Assembly (NCBI RefSeq): GCF_013170805.1
Contig: NZ_CP051293.1
Coordinates: 3,478,001 to 3,542,000, forward strand
Direction: 5' to 3'
Origin: Mesorhizobium sp. NZP2077
Lineage (GTDB): Bacteria > Pseudomonadota > Alphaproteobacteria > Rhizobiales > Rhizobiaceae
Length of the DNA stretch: 64,000 bases
In this document: piece after piece, positions 35,649 through 44,599 of the stretch
Position numbering within the stretch: the first letter of the stretch is position 1
How the letters are laid out: every line of letters starts with the position of its first letter
The notes under the pieces: generated by a model
What the model was told of the DNA's origin: nothing
The model's database searches: none
Seen by the model: the letters and a program-made list of their open reading frames with translations, nothing else
Program-made: the position numbers and the translations under genes

Positions 35649-35679
35649 GCTTTAATCTGAGAGGATGAAGAGGTGTTGC

Positions 35680-36828
35680 ATGGTGACGTCACGGATCTGG
35701 TTTACGTCAGCGCAGAAGGTCGAGCTTTGGGAGCGATGGAAGCAAGGTCAGAGCATTTCGTCGATCTCGCGGGCACTGGACCGCCGGAACAAGACCGGCG
35801 TTCAACGGATCGTATCCTTACACGGCGGCATTGCTCCGTCAGCTAGGCGTAGAGCGGCCTTGGCGCTCGGGCTGGCGGAGCGCGAAGAGATCTCTCGCGG
35901 GATCGCGGCGGGTCTTGCGATCCGCGCTATTGCACGAAGTCTCGGGCGATCCCCATCGACAATATGTCGCGAGATCTCGCGCAATGGCGGTGCACAAGCG
36001 TATCGTGCAACCCGGGCCGACAAGTATGCTTGGGAGCGAGCGCTGCGCCCGAAGCGGTGTCGCCTGGCATGCTCTGGGCGGCTACGGTGGCGGGTGGCGC
36101 AAAAGCTAGCGCTGCAATGGTCCCCGGAGCAGATAGCGGGCTGGCTGAGGCGAGAGTACCCAGGCGATCCAAGCATGCGGATATCTCATGAAGCGATCTA
36201 TCGCAGTCTATTCATCCAGTCGCGAGGTGTGCTCAAGAAGGAACTAACAGCGCACCTGCGTACCAAACGACAGATGCGGCTCGCCAAAGGCGCACAGAGC
36301 CGGACGGGGCAAGGACAAATACTCGATATGATCTCCATCCGCGAGCGCCCCGCCGAGGCTGAGGATCGCGCCATCCCAGGCCATTGGGAGGGTGATCTGC
36401 TCACCGGGGCGAACGACACGCACATCGCCACCCTCGTCGAGCGACACAGCCGGTTCACGATGCTTGTAAAGGTGGCGAGGAGGGACTCGGCCACCGTCGT
36501 GGCGGCCCTCGCCCAGACGATCGGCACATTGCCCGAAGAGTTGCGGCGCTCGCTAACGTGGGACCAGGGCAAGGAGATGGCTCGGCACAAGAGCTTCACC
36601 GTTGCAACCGATCTACAGGTCTACTTCTGCGATCCGCGAAGTCCCTGGCAGCGCGGCAGCAACGAAAATACCAACGGCCTGCTCAGGCAGTACTTCCCGA
36701 GAGAAACCAACCTCTCCCATGTCTCGCAGGCCCAACTCAACGCCGTCGCCCTGCGGCTCAATCAGCGACCCCGAAAAACCCTGGACTTCGAAACGCCGGC
36801 CGATAGGCTACAGAAGGTGTTGCGATGA
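35680..36828 (+). CDS. IS30-family transposase
   Basis: 382 residues from ATG 35680 (AAGAGG six bases ahead); an ATG at 35665 is also possible and adds five residues. N-terminal HTH_38-like domains: WERWKQGQSISSISRALDRR and AIARSLGRSPSTICREISRN. The DDE catalytic domain shows GHWEGDLLTGA (first Asp), SLTWDQGKEMARH (second Asp) and NENTNGLLRQYFPR (Glu), the hallmark DDE spacing of IS30. It ends 15 bases before the element's right edge. No frameshift seen; likely functional. Catalyses cut or copy-out transposition via circle intermediates, known for the family. Confidence 0.95.
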   Translation: MVTSRIWFTSAQKVELWERWKQGQSISSISRALDRRNKTGVQRIVSLHGGIAPSARRRAALALGLAEREEISRGIAAGLAIRAIARSLGRSPSTICREISRNGGAQAYRATRADKYAWERALRPKRCRLACSGRLRWRVAQKLALQWSPEQIAGWLRREYPGDPSMRISHEAIYRSLFIQSRGVLKKELTAHLRTKRQMRLAKGAQSRTGQGQILDMISIRERPAEAEDRAIPGHWEGDLLTGANDTHIATLVERHSRFTMLVKVARRDSATVVAALAQTIGTLPEELRRSLTWDQGKEMARHKSFTVATDLQVYFCDPRSPWQRGSNENTNGLLRQYFPRETNLSHVSQAQLNAVALRLNQRPRKTLDFETPADRLQKVLR

Positions 36829-36843
36829 CCGGTTGAACCCACC
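36817..36843 (-). repeat. IS30 right terminal inverted repeat
   Basis: 27 bases whose reverse complement starts GGTGGGTTCAACCGG; ends next to the AAG target duplicate. Confidence 0.9.
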
Positions 36844-36875
36844 AAGTCAAACCGGCGCTGGCGCGAGCCACGATC

Positions 36876-37763
36876 ATGCTTTCCGCCGGGATGGCCATTT
36901 CAGGCACGGCGGGTCTGTTTTCCATCGAGTCCGGTCAACCGACACTCAACGTCATCTTTTTTCGCTGTGTCTTCGGCGCGACAGCCCTTGTTGGATGGAG
37001 CGCCCTGCGAGAGGGATGGAAGAGCCTCTTCATCACCGACAGGGCACTGTGGCCACTCGTGCTCGTGAGCGGCATTTGCCTCGTGCTGAACTGGGTGGCC
37101 TTGTTCCAAGCCTTCAAACTGACGTCGATCGGGTTTGCGACGATCATCTATCATCTGCAACCGTTCTGGATCGTGCTGGCAGGCGCGGTTTTGCTCAAAG
37201 AAGGGTTGTCGCGGCACAAACTGGGGTGGATCTGCGTCGCCTTTCTCGGCCTCGTTCTGACGATCATACCGAAACTCGGCGTCATGCGGGCGGATCATGA
37301 CTGGCTTATCGGCGTCGGCCTGGCGCTTGTCGCGTCGCTATTTTATGCCGCCACCACCTTGACCACGCGAGCCGTCAAATCGGTGAAGCCGAGCGTTCTG
37401 AGCGCACTTCATTGCCTGATCGGCGTCATCGTTTTCGCGCCGTTCGTCGATCTGGCCGCACTTCAGGGCGGCGACAATGGCATGTGGGGCTGGCTTGTCG
37501 GCCTTGGCGTCATCCATACCGGCATCGTCTATATCCTGCTCTATTCGTCCTATCCCAAGCTGCCGATCACAGTCATCGCGGCGGGATCTTTCCTCAATCC
37601 GGTTGCTGCCCTGTTGTCCGATTTCCTCGTCTTCGGTCGCTCACTGACAGCCATGCAAGGCGCCGGGCTGGTGCTGATCCTGCTCGCGGGCCTTGCCGTG
37701 AATCTGGGCTGGCCGTTCTTCCTCATTTCGCCGCGCAAGATCGCGCCGCCGCAAGAATCCTGA
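36876..37763 (+). CDS. EamA/DMT-family transporter, 5' end displaced by IS30
   Basis: 295 residues from the first remaining in-frame ATG. Ten hydrophobic segments in two repeats, with the mid-protein stretch ATIIYHLQPFWIVLAGAVLL typical of EamA exporters. The original start lies at 35615, left of the IS; removing the element and one AAG copy gives MEVKPALARATIML... as a 307-residue protein. Translation may now start at 36876, but only GCGCGAGCC is present upstream, no good ribosome binding site. Expression, if any, would depend on the IS. The first membrane helix is preserved. Substrate unknown. Confidence 0.8.
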   Translation: MLSAGMAISGTAGLFSIESGQPTLNVIFFRCVFGATALVGWSALREGWKSLFITDRALWPLVLVSGICLVLNWVALFQAFKLTSIGFATIIYHLQPFWIVLAGAVLLKEGLSRHKLGWICVAFLGLVLTIIPKLGVMRADHDWLIGVGLALVASLFYAATTLTTRAVKSVKPSVLSALHCLIGVIVFAPFVDLAALQGGDNGMWGWLVGLGVIHTGIVYILLYSSYPKLPITVIAAGSFLNPVAALLSDFLVFGRSLTAMQGAGLVLILLAGLAVNLGWPFFLISPRKIAPPQES

Positions 37764-37770
37764 CCGCTTG

Positions 37771-38988
37771 CTACTCGTGCCGCAGCGCGTCGATCGGGTC
37801 GAGCCTGGCGCCGCGCAGGGCGGGGAAGAAGCCGAACACCATGCCGATCAAGGCGGAAAAGCCGACCGCGAGCAGAATGACGGCCGGACTGGGCGCAAAG
37901 GGTATCGTCAGCGTCACCGAAGCGAGGCCGGCCAGCGCCAGCCCGATCAGGATGCCGATGATGCCGCCGAGCAGCGACAGCACCGTCGCCTCGACCAGGA
38001 ACTGGATGAGGATGTGCTTTTCATGGGCGCCGATGGCGAGCCTGATGCCGATCTCTCGGGTGCGTTCGGTGACCGAGACCAGCATGATGTTCATGATGCC
38101 GATGCCGCCGACCAGCAGGCTGACGCCGGCGACGGCACCCAGCATGCCGGTCATGGTGGTGGTGGCGCTGGCCATGGCGTCGGCGATCTGGGTCATGTCG
38201 CGGATGCCGAAATCGCTCTCGCGGTCCGGCGTGATGCGGCGTGCATCGCGCAATATATCCTCGACGCGTGGCTGCAATTCGCTGGTCGGCGTGCGGTCGT
38301 CGGCGGCGATGTAGATGTTGTCGATGTCGCGGTTGCCGGCGATGCGGCGCTGATAGGCATGCAGCGGCATCAAGACGACATTGTCCTGGTCCTGGCCGAA
38401 GCCGGTATAGCCCTTGGGCTCGAGCAGGCCTATGATCTTGCAGGAGGTGCGGTTGACGCGGATGATCTCGCCTTCGGGATCGCCGGCGCCGAAGAATTGC
38501 TGGCGCACCGTCTCGCCGATCAGGCAGACGCCGGTGCCCGAGCGGGTTTCGGAATCGCTGAATGGCCGGCCGGACAGCAGCTTCCAGTCGCGTGCGTCGA
38601 GATAGGCGCTGTCGGTGCCGGTGACACCCGAGGTCAGGCTCTCGGTGCCGAAGATGACGCGCACTTGCTTCTGCGAAGCCGGCGAAATGGCGCGCGCGCC
38701 GGTCAGATGCGCGACCAGTGCTTCGAGGTCCTTTTCGGCCAGCGGCCGCACCACCTGGTCGAGCCCGCCAGGACCGCCGGGGCCGGCCGGGCGGCCGGAA
38801 CGGACGACCAGCAGGTTGCTGCCGAGCTTGGAAATGTCGGCCTTGACCTTTTCTGTCGTACCGGAGCCGATAGTGAGCATGGCAATGACGGCGGCAACGC
38901 CGATGACGATGCCGAGCAGCGTCAGGAACGAGCGCAGCACGTTGCGGCGGATCGAGCGCAGCGAGAGGCGGACGGTTTCCCAGATCAT
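37771..38988 (-). CDS. MacB-type ABC transporter permease
   Basis: 405 residues. N-terminal helix (SFLTLLGIVIGVAAVIAMLTIG), a large periplasmic MacB_PCD-type domain, and a C-terminal FtsX-like three-helix unit (SLLVGGIGIMNIMLVSVTERTREIGIRLAIGA in outline). It would form the membrane half of a tripartite ABC exporter with the ATPase and adaptor genes upstream on the same strand. Such systems export macrolides, peptides or siderophores. 94 bases separate it from the ATPase gene and contain a palindromic repeat, so expression may differ from it. Confidence 0.92.
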   Translation of the reverse strand: MIWETVRLSLRSIRRNVLRSFLTLLGIVIGVAAVIAMLTIGSGTTEKVKADISKLGSNLLVVRSGRPAGPGGPGGLDQVVRPLAEKDLEALVAHLTGARAISPASQKQVRVIFGTESLTSGVTGTDSAYLDARDWKLLSGRPFSDSETRSGTGVCLIGETVRQQFFGAGDPEGEIIRVNRTSCKIIGLLEPKGYTGFGQDQDNVVLMPLHAYQRRIAGNRDIDNIYIAADDRTPTSELQPRVEDILRDARRITPDRESDFGIRDMTQIADAMASATTTMTGMLGAVAGVSLLVGGIGIMNIMLVSVTERTREIGIRLAIGAHEKHILIQFLVEATVLSLLGGIIGILIGLALAGLASVTLTIPFAPSPAVILLAVGFSALIGMVFGFFPALRGARLDPIDALRHE

Positions 38989-39047
38989 GGTCAGAGCCTT
39001 CCATCCCGATAGAACCAGGATGGGGCTCTATCTCTGTGTTTGGCCGT

Positions 39048-39086
39048 GATCTTCTCCGAAAACCGGATTCCACCTTTCGGGATCAT
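39048..39086. repeat. Short interspersed palindromic repeat (copy 1)
   Basis: 39 bases running GATCTTCTCCGAAAACCGG to TTTCGGGATCAT; internal symmetry CCGAAAACCGG and CCGAAA/TTTCGG ends. A second copy is at 44559-44597. Lies between the ABC ATPase and permease genes. Confidence 0.7.
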
Positions 39087-39796
39087 GGCTGAGCCACTTC
39101 CAGCGTCGCGGTATCCGAGGCAACGCGGCCGTCGACGAAGCGGATGGTGCGCCTGGCATATTCGGCGACATCGGCCTCGTGGGTGACCATGGTGATGGTC
39201 AGGCCAAGCTCCTCGTTCAGCTTCGTCAGCAGTTCCATGATTTCATGCGTGCGGGCGGTGTCGAGATTGCCGGTCGGCTCGTCGGCGACGAGCAACGTCG
39301 GCCTTGTGACGATGGCGCGCGCGATCGCCACGCGTTGCTGCTGGCCGCCGGACAACTCGGCCGGCGTGTGGTGCTCGCGGCCGACAAGGCCGACCTGGGC
39401 CAGCGCCTGCATCGCAAGGTCGCGGCGCTCGCGGGCGGCGACGCCGCGATAGATCAGCGGCAGTTCGACATTTTCGGCGGCGGTGGTGCGCGCCAGGAGA
39501 TTATAACCCTGGAAGACGAAGCCGACATAGAGGTTGCGCAGCATTGCGCGGCGGTTGCGGTCGAGCCGGCCGGCATCGATGCCCATGAAGGAATACGTTC
39601 CGGCGGTCGGCGTGTCGAGGCAGCCGATGATGTTCATGGCTGTCGACTTGCCGGAACCGGACGGACCCATGATGGCGACGAATTCGCCACGCCTTATGGC
39701 AAGGTCGACGCCGGCCAGCGCGTGGATCCGGGCCTCGCCCTGACCATAGCTCTTCCAGACCTTGTCGAAGGTGATGAGGGGCGCACCCACGGCCAC
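39083..39796 (-). CDS. ABC exporter ATP-binding protein (MacB/LolD type)
   Basis: 237 residues from GTG 39796 (GGAG eight bases ahead). Walker A GPSGSGKST at residues 44-52, Q-loop FVFQGYNLLART, signature LSGGQQQRVAIARA, Walker B LLVADEPTGNLD and switch His in VTHEADVAEYARR. It powers the permease encoded next, and receives the adaptor encoded just before it (4-base gap). MFP-ATPase-permease order is the usual MacAB-like operon. The C-terminal part is shortish and ends in a repeat element. Confidence 0.94.
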   Translation of the reverse strand: MAVGAPLITFDKVWKSYGQGEARIHALAGVDLAIRRGEFVAIMGPSGSGKSTAMNIIGCLDTPTAGTYSFMGIDAGRLDRNRRAMLRNLYVGFVFQGYNLLARTTAAENVELPLIYRGVAARERRDLAMQALAQVGLVGREHHTPAELSGGQQQRVAIARAIVTRPTLLVADEPTGNLDTARTHEIMELLTKLNEELGLTITMVTHEADVAEYARRTIRFVDGRVASDTATLEVAQP

Positions 39797-39800
39797 GGAA

Positions 39801-41093
39801 TCAACTCCGCTGCTGCGAGGCGGTGATGACCTGGGCGCCTTCCTCGAGGCCGGATATGATCTCGGTCAGTTCGCCATCGGTCGAGCCGATCTTGACGTTG
39901 ACCGCATGCGGCCGGCCATTCTCCAGCACATAGAGCGTGCGCGAGCCATCGGTGGGGGCAGTCGCGGCCTGGCGCTGGCGATTGCCGCCGGGACGACCCA
40001 TGCGGCCGGTGAACAGGTCGCTGAAGCTCCACGCACGGGCCGCCTGTTGCACCGGGCGGTAGCGGAAGGCGGTGGCGGGCACGGTGAGCACGCCCTTGGC
40101 TTCCCTCGTGACGACAGAAACGGTGGCGGTCATGCCGGGGCGCAGCAACAGCTCGTTGTTGTCGACCTCGAGCCGAGCATTGTAGGTGACGACGCCGTCG
40201 GTCGTGACCGAGGCGTAGGAGATGTCGCGGATCTCGGCATCGAACGGCCGCTCCGGGAAGGCATCGACGGTGAAGCGGGCATGCTGGCCAGTCTTGACGG
40301 CGCCGATGTCGGCTTCGTCGACCGCCGCCACCAGCTCCATGTTCCTGAGATCAGCGGCGATGATGAACAGCACCGGCGCCTGCAGCGAGGAGGCGACCGT
40401 CTGACCAGGGTCGACCGAACGCGTCAGCACGATGCCATCGATGGGCGCGTAGATCGTGCTCTTGGCAAGGTCGGTCTGCTGCGCCTTGAGGTCGGCCTGG
40501 GCGATGGCGAGATTGGCTCGCGCACTGTCGAGCGCCGCCTTGGCGCGGTCGCGCGTCGCGGTTGCCGCCTCGAGCGACTGGTCGGTCGCCATGCCGCGCT
40601 TGGTCAAGGCCGCCGCGCGCACCAGCGCGCTTTCGTTCTCGGCGAGCGTCACCGTGGCGTCTTCGACATTGGCAGCGGCGCCCTTGGCGGATGCCTCGGC
40701 GCGTTCGATCTGGACCTCGAGTTTCACCGTATCGAGCGTCGCCAGCACGTCGCCCTTCTTGACCTGCTGGTTCTCCTCGGCGGAGACCGAGCGGATGATG
40801 CCGGACAGTTCGCTGGAAATATCGACCTGGGTGAGCGGCTGCAGCGTGCCCGTCGCCGACACCTGGACGGTGAGGTCGGCCTTGGCGGCCGGCACGGTGG
40901 TGTAATCGATCTTGGCCGGCGTGCCCGCATACCATTGGTAGAGGCCAAGACCGGCGGCAAGCACGAGCAGGGTCAGCAACGCATAGACCCAGCCACGCCG
41001 GCGCGACTTGCTGCGCCCGTTTTTATCGAGCCCAAGCGCCGTCTCGATGGCGGAATCCGATTCCGTCTTTGGCAGATTGACAATCTGGTCCAC
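39801..41093 (-). CDS. MacA-type periplasmic adaptor (membrane fusion protein)
   Basis: 430 residues. Short cytoplasmic N-terminus, then one hydrophobic anchor (VYALLTLLVLAAGLGLYQWY). Lipoyl half-motifs ISSELSGIIRSVSAEENQQVKKGD, a coiled-coil hairpin rich in Ala/Glu/Asp (about residues 110-190), and beta-barrel domain follow. Adaptors of this type connect MacB-like pumps to an outer-membrane channel. First gene of the minus-strand ABC operon. No outer-membrane factor gene in the window. Confidence 0.92.
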   Translation of the reverse strand: MDQIVNLPKTESDSAIETALGLDKNGRSKSRRRGWVYALLTLLVLAAGLGLYQWYAGTPAKIDYTTVPAAKADLTVQVSATGTLQPLTQVDISSELSGIIRSVSAEENQQVKKGDVLATLDTVKLEVQIERAEASAKGAAANVEDATVTLAENESALVRAAALTKRGMATDQSLEAATATRDRAKAALDSARANLAIAQADLKAQQTDLAKSTIYAPIDGIVLTRSVDPGQTVASSLQAPVLFIIAADLRNMELVAAVDEADIGAVKTGQHARFTVDAFPERPFDAEIRDISYASVTTDGVVTYNARLEVDNNELLLRPGMTATVSVVTREAKGVLTVPATAFRYRPVQQAARAWSFSDLFTGRMGRPGGNRQRQAATAPTDGSRTLYVLENGRPHAVNVKIGSTDGELTEIISGLEEGAQVITASQQRS

Positions 41094-41194
41094 GTCGGAC
41101 CCCTATGATGCGTAATGTCCCTATCTGTGCACAGATCAGGCTTACTGGTTCAAATATCAAATTAAATTTCGCCCATGTTGGGAATGAGGCAGGA

Positions 41195-42103
41195 ATGCAA
41201 ACCCGGAATTACTTGCTTTACGATGTGTTTACGACCGAGCGACTGGCCGGCAACCCGCTGGCGGTGGTGTTGGATTGCAAAGGTCTGGACACGGCCGCGA
41301 TGCAGGCCATTGCGCGCGAATTCAATCTGTCCGAATCGGTCTTTGTGCTGCCGCCGGACAATCCCAAGCACAAGAACCGCATCCGCATCTTTACGCCCGA
41401 CTATGAAATGCCGTTCGCCGGCCATCCGACGGTGGGTTCTGCAATCGCGCTGGCGGAACTCTCCGGCGAGGGTGGGGCCGGCATCTTCGTGCTGGAAGAG
41501 AATATCGGCCCGGTGCGCTGCGCCGTCAGCACGCACGACGGCGCCACCTTCGCCGAGTTCGACCTGGCGAAACTGCCGGAGCCGCTGGAGCTTGAGGCCG
41601 ATCCGCAGGCGATCGGTGCCGCCCTTGGCCTGGCGCCGCATGAGATCGGCTTCGAGAATCACCGCGTCGCCTTCTGGTCGGCGGGCGTGCCCTATGTCAC
41701 CATTCCGGTGGCCAATCTCGAAGCGGCGGGCCGCATCCGGCTCGACAACCAGGCGTGGTCGGAACTGGCGCCGCGCAAGAGCGAGTGGGCCTTCGCCAGC
41801 CCCTATGTCTATTGCCGCGAGACGGTGAACCACGAAAGCGCCTTCCATGTGCGCATGATCGTGCCCGGCACGCCTTCCTATGAAGATCCGGCAACCGGTT
41901 CGGCGGCGGCGGCCTTTGCCGGCGCCATCATGCATTTCGATGGCCCGACCGACGGCATTTCACAGCTGTGGATCGAGCAGGGGCTGGAGATGGGCCGGCC
42001 GTCGCGCATCCGCCTGGAACTGACCGTGCAGGGCGGAAAACTGGCCTCGGCGCGCATTGGCGGCCATGCGGTGAAGGTTGCGGAAGGCAAGCTGTTCGTC
42101 TGA
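41195..42103 (+). CDS. PhzF-family isomerase-like protein
   Basis: 302 residues from ATG 41195, preceded by GAGG. Starts with the family pattern YLLYDVFTTERLAGNPLAVV; a catalytic-type Glu region lies in REFNLSESVFVLPP, then FTPDYEMPFAGHPTVGSA and C-terminal DPATGSAAAAFAGA. The DPATGSA motif and AGHPT are signature blocks of PhzF/diaminopimelate-epimerase-like proteins. PhzF isomerises DHHA in phenazine synthesis, but most homologues have unknown roles and no phenazine genes are present here. Divergent from the ABC operon. Confidence 0.9.
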   Translation: MQTRNYLLYDVFTTERLAGNPLAVVLDCKGLDTAAMQAIAREFNLSESVFVLPPDNPKHKNRIRIFTPDYEMPFAGHPTVGSAIALAELSGEGGAGIFVLEENIGPVRCAVSTHDGATFAEFDLAKLPEPLELEADPQAIGAALGLAPHEIGFENHRVAFWSAGVPYVTIPVANLEAAGRIRLDNQAWSELAPRKSEWAFASPYVYCRETVNHESAFHVRMIVPGTPSYEDPATGSAAAAFAGAIMHFDGPTDGISQLWIEQGLEMGRPSRIRLELTVQGGKLASARIGGHAVKVAEGKLFV

Positions 42104-42209
42104 GACCTGCGGCACTTCAGCGATTTGTCGGGAAATGATTCCGGCAGGGCTAGACATGACCGATGGTGGCGGCTATATGCCCGCCAACGCCGGTTTTTGC
42201 CGGCCGAGT

Positions 42210-42285
<76 letters not shown>

Positions 42286-42319
42286 AATTCTTCAAAAGAC
42301 TTGGTGGAAAGATCCTGAA

Positions 42320-42346
42320 AGCGAGACGCGTTTGCCGTGTCTCGCT
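42320..42346 (+). terminator. Hairpin downstream of tRNA-Lys
   Basis: Stem AGCGAGACGCG / CGTGTCTCGCT (11 bp with one G-T pair), loop TTTGC, then CTTGCG. Likely the tRNA terminator though the T-run is poor. Confidence 0.55.
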
Positions 42347-42393
42347 CTTGCGTCATCCTTGCGGGACTGAACTCGGTCGTACCGTGTCATCCT

Positions 42394-42654
42394 TCAGGGG
42401 CCGCGTCTGTCGCGAAAAAGCCGGCTTAGAAACGCGCCGAAGCGGGAACCAATGCCGCCACGTCGGCGGCTACCGGAATCGATGCCATGTCTGCAGCCTG
42501 AAAAGTCGCTTATGACCCACCAGGCGGCGATCAGGAACGGGACCAGAACCGCGGCCTCGATCAGGCCGAAGCTGGCGTATCCGCCATGTAATATAGCGAC
42601 GCCGGCTCCTATGATGAGATAGGCTGCGGAATAGGCGGGGTGGAACTTTCTCAT
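42394..42654 (-). CDS. Possible small membrane protein
   Basis: 86 residues. The first ~50 contain two hydrophobic segments (AAYLIIGAGVAILHG and AAVLVPFLIAAWWVI) and look like a genuine two-helix protein. The Arg/Gly-rich tail after residue 52 looks less natural, and there is no good ribosome binding site. A frameshifted or extended gene is possible. Low certainty; lies between tRNA-Lys and cobT. Confidence 0.35.
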   Translation of the reverse strand: MRKFHPAYSAAYLIIGAGVAILHGGYASFGLIEAAVLVPFLIAAWWVISDFSGCRHGIDSGSRRRGGIGSRFGAFLSRLFRDRRGP

Positions 42655-42728
42655 ATTGCCGCATTTGTCGAGGAATTGACGGTAATTGGACTTCAGCCGT
42701 TAGGTCCAAGGTCCAATGTTCGGTAGCC

Positions 42729-43739
42729 CTACTTCTCCGACACACCCGCCTCGGCAAAGCTCGCCATCCTTGCGTGGCACTCCAGCGCCGAGCGGACGAT
42801 GTTGACGGCGAGGCAAGCGCCGGAGCCTTCGCCGAGCCGCATGCCGAGATCGAGCAGCGGCGGCAGGCTGAGCGCTTCGAGCAGACCGCGATGACCCGAT
42901 TCGGCCGAGACATGGGCCGCGATGGTGTGGGCGAGGCCGGTTGGATGCAGCTTGGCCAGCGGCGCTGCGGCGGCGGTGCAGACGAAGCCGTCGAGCAGCA
43001 CGGGTATGCCGAGGTGCCGAGCGGCGAGCGTGGCACCGAAGATGGCGGCGAGTTCGCGGCCGCCGAGTGCTGCGGCAATGCCCAGCGGATCGGCGAGGGC
43101 TGCGGCGTGGCGCTTGAGGCCGGCTTCGATGGCGACCACCTTGCGCTTCAGGCCGGCATCATCGACGCCGGTGCCGCGACCGGTCCATTTTTCCGCGCCG
43201 CCGCCGAACAGCGCCGCCGAGATGGCGGCGGCCGGCGTGGTGTTGCCGATGCCCATCTCGCCGAAGCAGACGAGGTCGAGGTCTTTCGTTACCGCGTCAT
43301 AGCCGGCTGAGACAGCCGCGAGAAACGCCGTTTTATCCATCGCCGGTACTTGCGTGAAGTCACCGGTGGGGTGGTCGAGGTCGAGCGGGATGACGTCGAG
43401 TTCGGCGCCGGCGATGCGGGCGAGCTGGTTGATGGCAGCACCGCCACCGGCGAAATTCGCCACCATCTGCACGGTGACTTCAGAGGGGAAGGCCGACACG
43501 CCTTGCGCGGTGACGCCGTGGTTGCCCGCGAAGACGAAGATTTTCACCCGGTCGAGTCTCGGCATGTCGCGGCCCTGCCAGCGCGCCAGCCATGCGGCGA
43601 TGCTCTCCAGCCGACCGAGGCTGCCTTGCGGCTTGGTCAGCGTGTCCTGGCGGTTGGCAACCGCCTTTGCGGCTGTATCGCTGCCGGCTGGCAGATCAAG
43701 GCAGGCGGCGCGCAGTTCATCGAGGGATTTGAAGGGCAT
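42729..43739 (-). CDS. cobT: Nicotinate-nucleotide--dimethylbenzimidazole phosphoribosyltransferase
   Basis: 336 residues. Activates dimethylbenzimidazole to alpha-ribazole phosphate, the lower ligand of cobalamin (CobT in Salmonella naming, CobU in P. denitrificans). Family blocks: NRQDTLTKPQGSLGRLE near the N-terminus, VFAGNHGVTAQGVSAFPSEV, GEMGIGNTTPAA and C-terminal LGMRLGEGSGACLA, which holds the catalytic Glu. Last gene of the minus-strand cob run, 39 bases after cobS, so likely cotranscribed. Adenosylcobalamin end-stage assembly is completed with CobS. Confidence 0.96.
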   Translation of the reverse strand: MPFKSLDELRAACLDLPAGSDTAAKAVANRQDTLTKPQGSLGRLESIAAWLARWQGRDMPRLDRVKIFVFAGNHGVTAQGVSAFPSEVTVQMVANFAGGGAAINQLARIAGAELDVIPLDLDHPTGDFTQVPAMDKTAFLAAVSAGYDAVTKDLDLVCFGEMGIGNTTPAAAISAALFGGGAEKWTGRGTGVDDAGLKRKVVAIEAGLKRHAAALADPLGIAAALGGRELAAIFGATLAARHLGIPVLLDGFVCTAAAAPLAKLHPTGLAHTIAAHVSAESGHRGLLEALSLPPLLDLGMRLGEGSGACLAVNIVRSALECHARMASFAEAGVSEK

Positions 43740-43778
43740 GGGGGCAAAGTCTCCGAAAGGGAATCAGGCCAAAGGGAA

Positions 43779-44552
43779 TCAAGAGAGGGCGACGGAAGCG
43801 ACGAGCAGCACCGCGATTTCGCTCACCTGCTGCAAGGCGCCGATCGTGTCGCCGGTCTGGCCACCGATCTGGTTGAGGCAAAGGGCGTGAAAGGCGGCAA
43901 ACAGCAGGCCAAGCAGGATGAGCGCGGCGATGGCGCCGCCGATCCCAAGCAGGAGGAGCGGAATCGCGCCGAGCACGGCGCCGACGATGGCTATTTCGAG
44001 CGAGACGGTGCCGGCGCCGGCCGAGAGGCCGTCATCGCGCGCTGGCGGCAAGAGATGCATGAAGGCGCCCAGCAGACCACGCGAGGCCGCATGGGCGGCA
44101 ACAAGGGCAAAGAGAGCCTGCGTCGGGTCGACCAATTGCGACAGCGCGCTCCAGCGGATGAGCAGCGACAGGGCCAGCGCCATGGCGCCATAAGCGCCGA
44201 TGCGGCTGTCGCGCATGATCTCCAGTTTGCGGCCGCGCGATTTGCCGCCGCCAAAGCCGTCGGCGACATCGGAAAGCCCGTCCTCATGCAGGCAGCCAGT
44301 GGTGACCACCGTTGCGACAAGGGCAAGGGCTGCCGCCGGACCCATGGCAAGGCCAAACCGTTCCGCCGTGGCAAAGACGATCGCGCCGATCAGGCCAACG
44401 ACAAGGCCGGCGATGGGGGCGGCCCAGATCGCGGCGGCAAGGCTGCGGCCGCGAAAATCGAAGACGGGGAGCGGCAGTCTGGTGAAGAACACCAGGCAGA
44501 GCGCGATGTCGTCGAGAATCTGTCGTGGCGAAACGATGATGTTCCGGACCAT
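43779..44552 (-). CDS. cobS: Adenosylcobinamide-GDP ribazoletransferase (cobalamin synthase)
   Basis: 257 residues from ATG 44552. The open frame runs on to 44594, but those extra 14 codons are encoded by a copy of a dispersed palindromic repeat, so the shorter form is preferred. About six membrane helices, start region DDIALCLVFFTRLPLPVF and conserved TTGCLHEDGLSDVADGFGGG with the acidic motif for Mg-nucleotide binding. Joins adenosylcobinamide-GDP to alpha-ribazole phosphate in the inner membrane (CobV in P. denitrificans naming). Stands between cobB and cobT. Confidence 0.93.
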   Translation of the reverse strand: MVRNIIVSPRQILDDIALCLVFFTRLPLPVFDFRGRSLAAAIWAAPIAGLVVGLIGAIVFATAERFGLAMGPAAALALVATVVTTGCLHEDGLSDVADGFGGGKSRGRKLEIMRDSRIGAYGAMALALSLLIRWSALSQLVDPTQALFALVAAHAASRGLLGAFMHLLPPARDDGLSAGAGTVSLEIAIVGAVLGAIPLLLLGIGGAIAALILLGLLFAAFHALCLNQIGGQTGDTIGALQQVSEIAVLLVASVALS

Positions 44553-44558
44553 GAGCCT

Positions 44559-44597
44559 GATCTTTTCCGAAAACCGGTCGCCATTTTTCGGCATCTT
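44559..44597. repeat. Short interspersed palindromic repeat (copy 2)
   Basis: 39 bases, GATCTTTTCCGAAAACCGG to TTTTCGGCATCTT; same family as 39048-39086. Fills the gap between cobB and cobS and adds a false 5' extension to cobS. Confidence 0.7.
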
Positions 44598-44599
44598 GT

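Larger units (their letters stand above)
35622..36843. mobile_element. IS30-family insertion sequence, complete, 1222 bp
   Basis: Terminal inverted repeats of 27 bases: left GGTGGGTTCAACCGGTCGTC.. at 35622-35648 and right end at 36817-36843, whose reverse complement differs at one base (GTCATCG versus GTCGTCG). One transposase gene fills the interior. A 3-bp direct repeat AAG flanks the element (35619-35621 and 36844-36846), the target duplication expected of IS30. Both ends and the transposase are intact, so it may still be mobile. Confidence 0.92.

Noticed and set aside
37768..39012. 414-codon plus-strand frame opposite the ABC permease
   Set aside because: Ala/Asp/His-rich antisense product; the minus strand encodes a clear MacB/FtsX protein.
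39762..41108. 448-codon plus-strand frame opposite the MacA-type adaptor
   Set aside because: Antisense shadow; GC-rich codon bias explains it.
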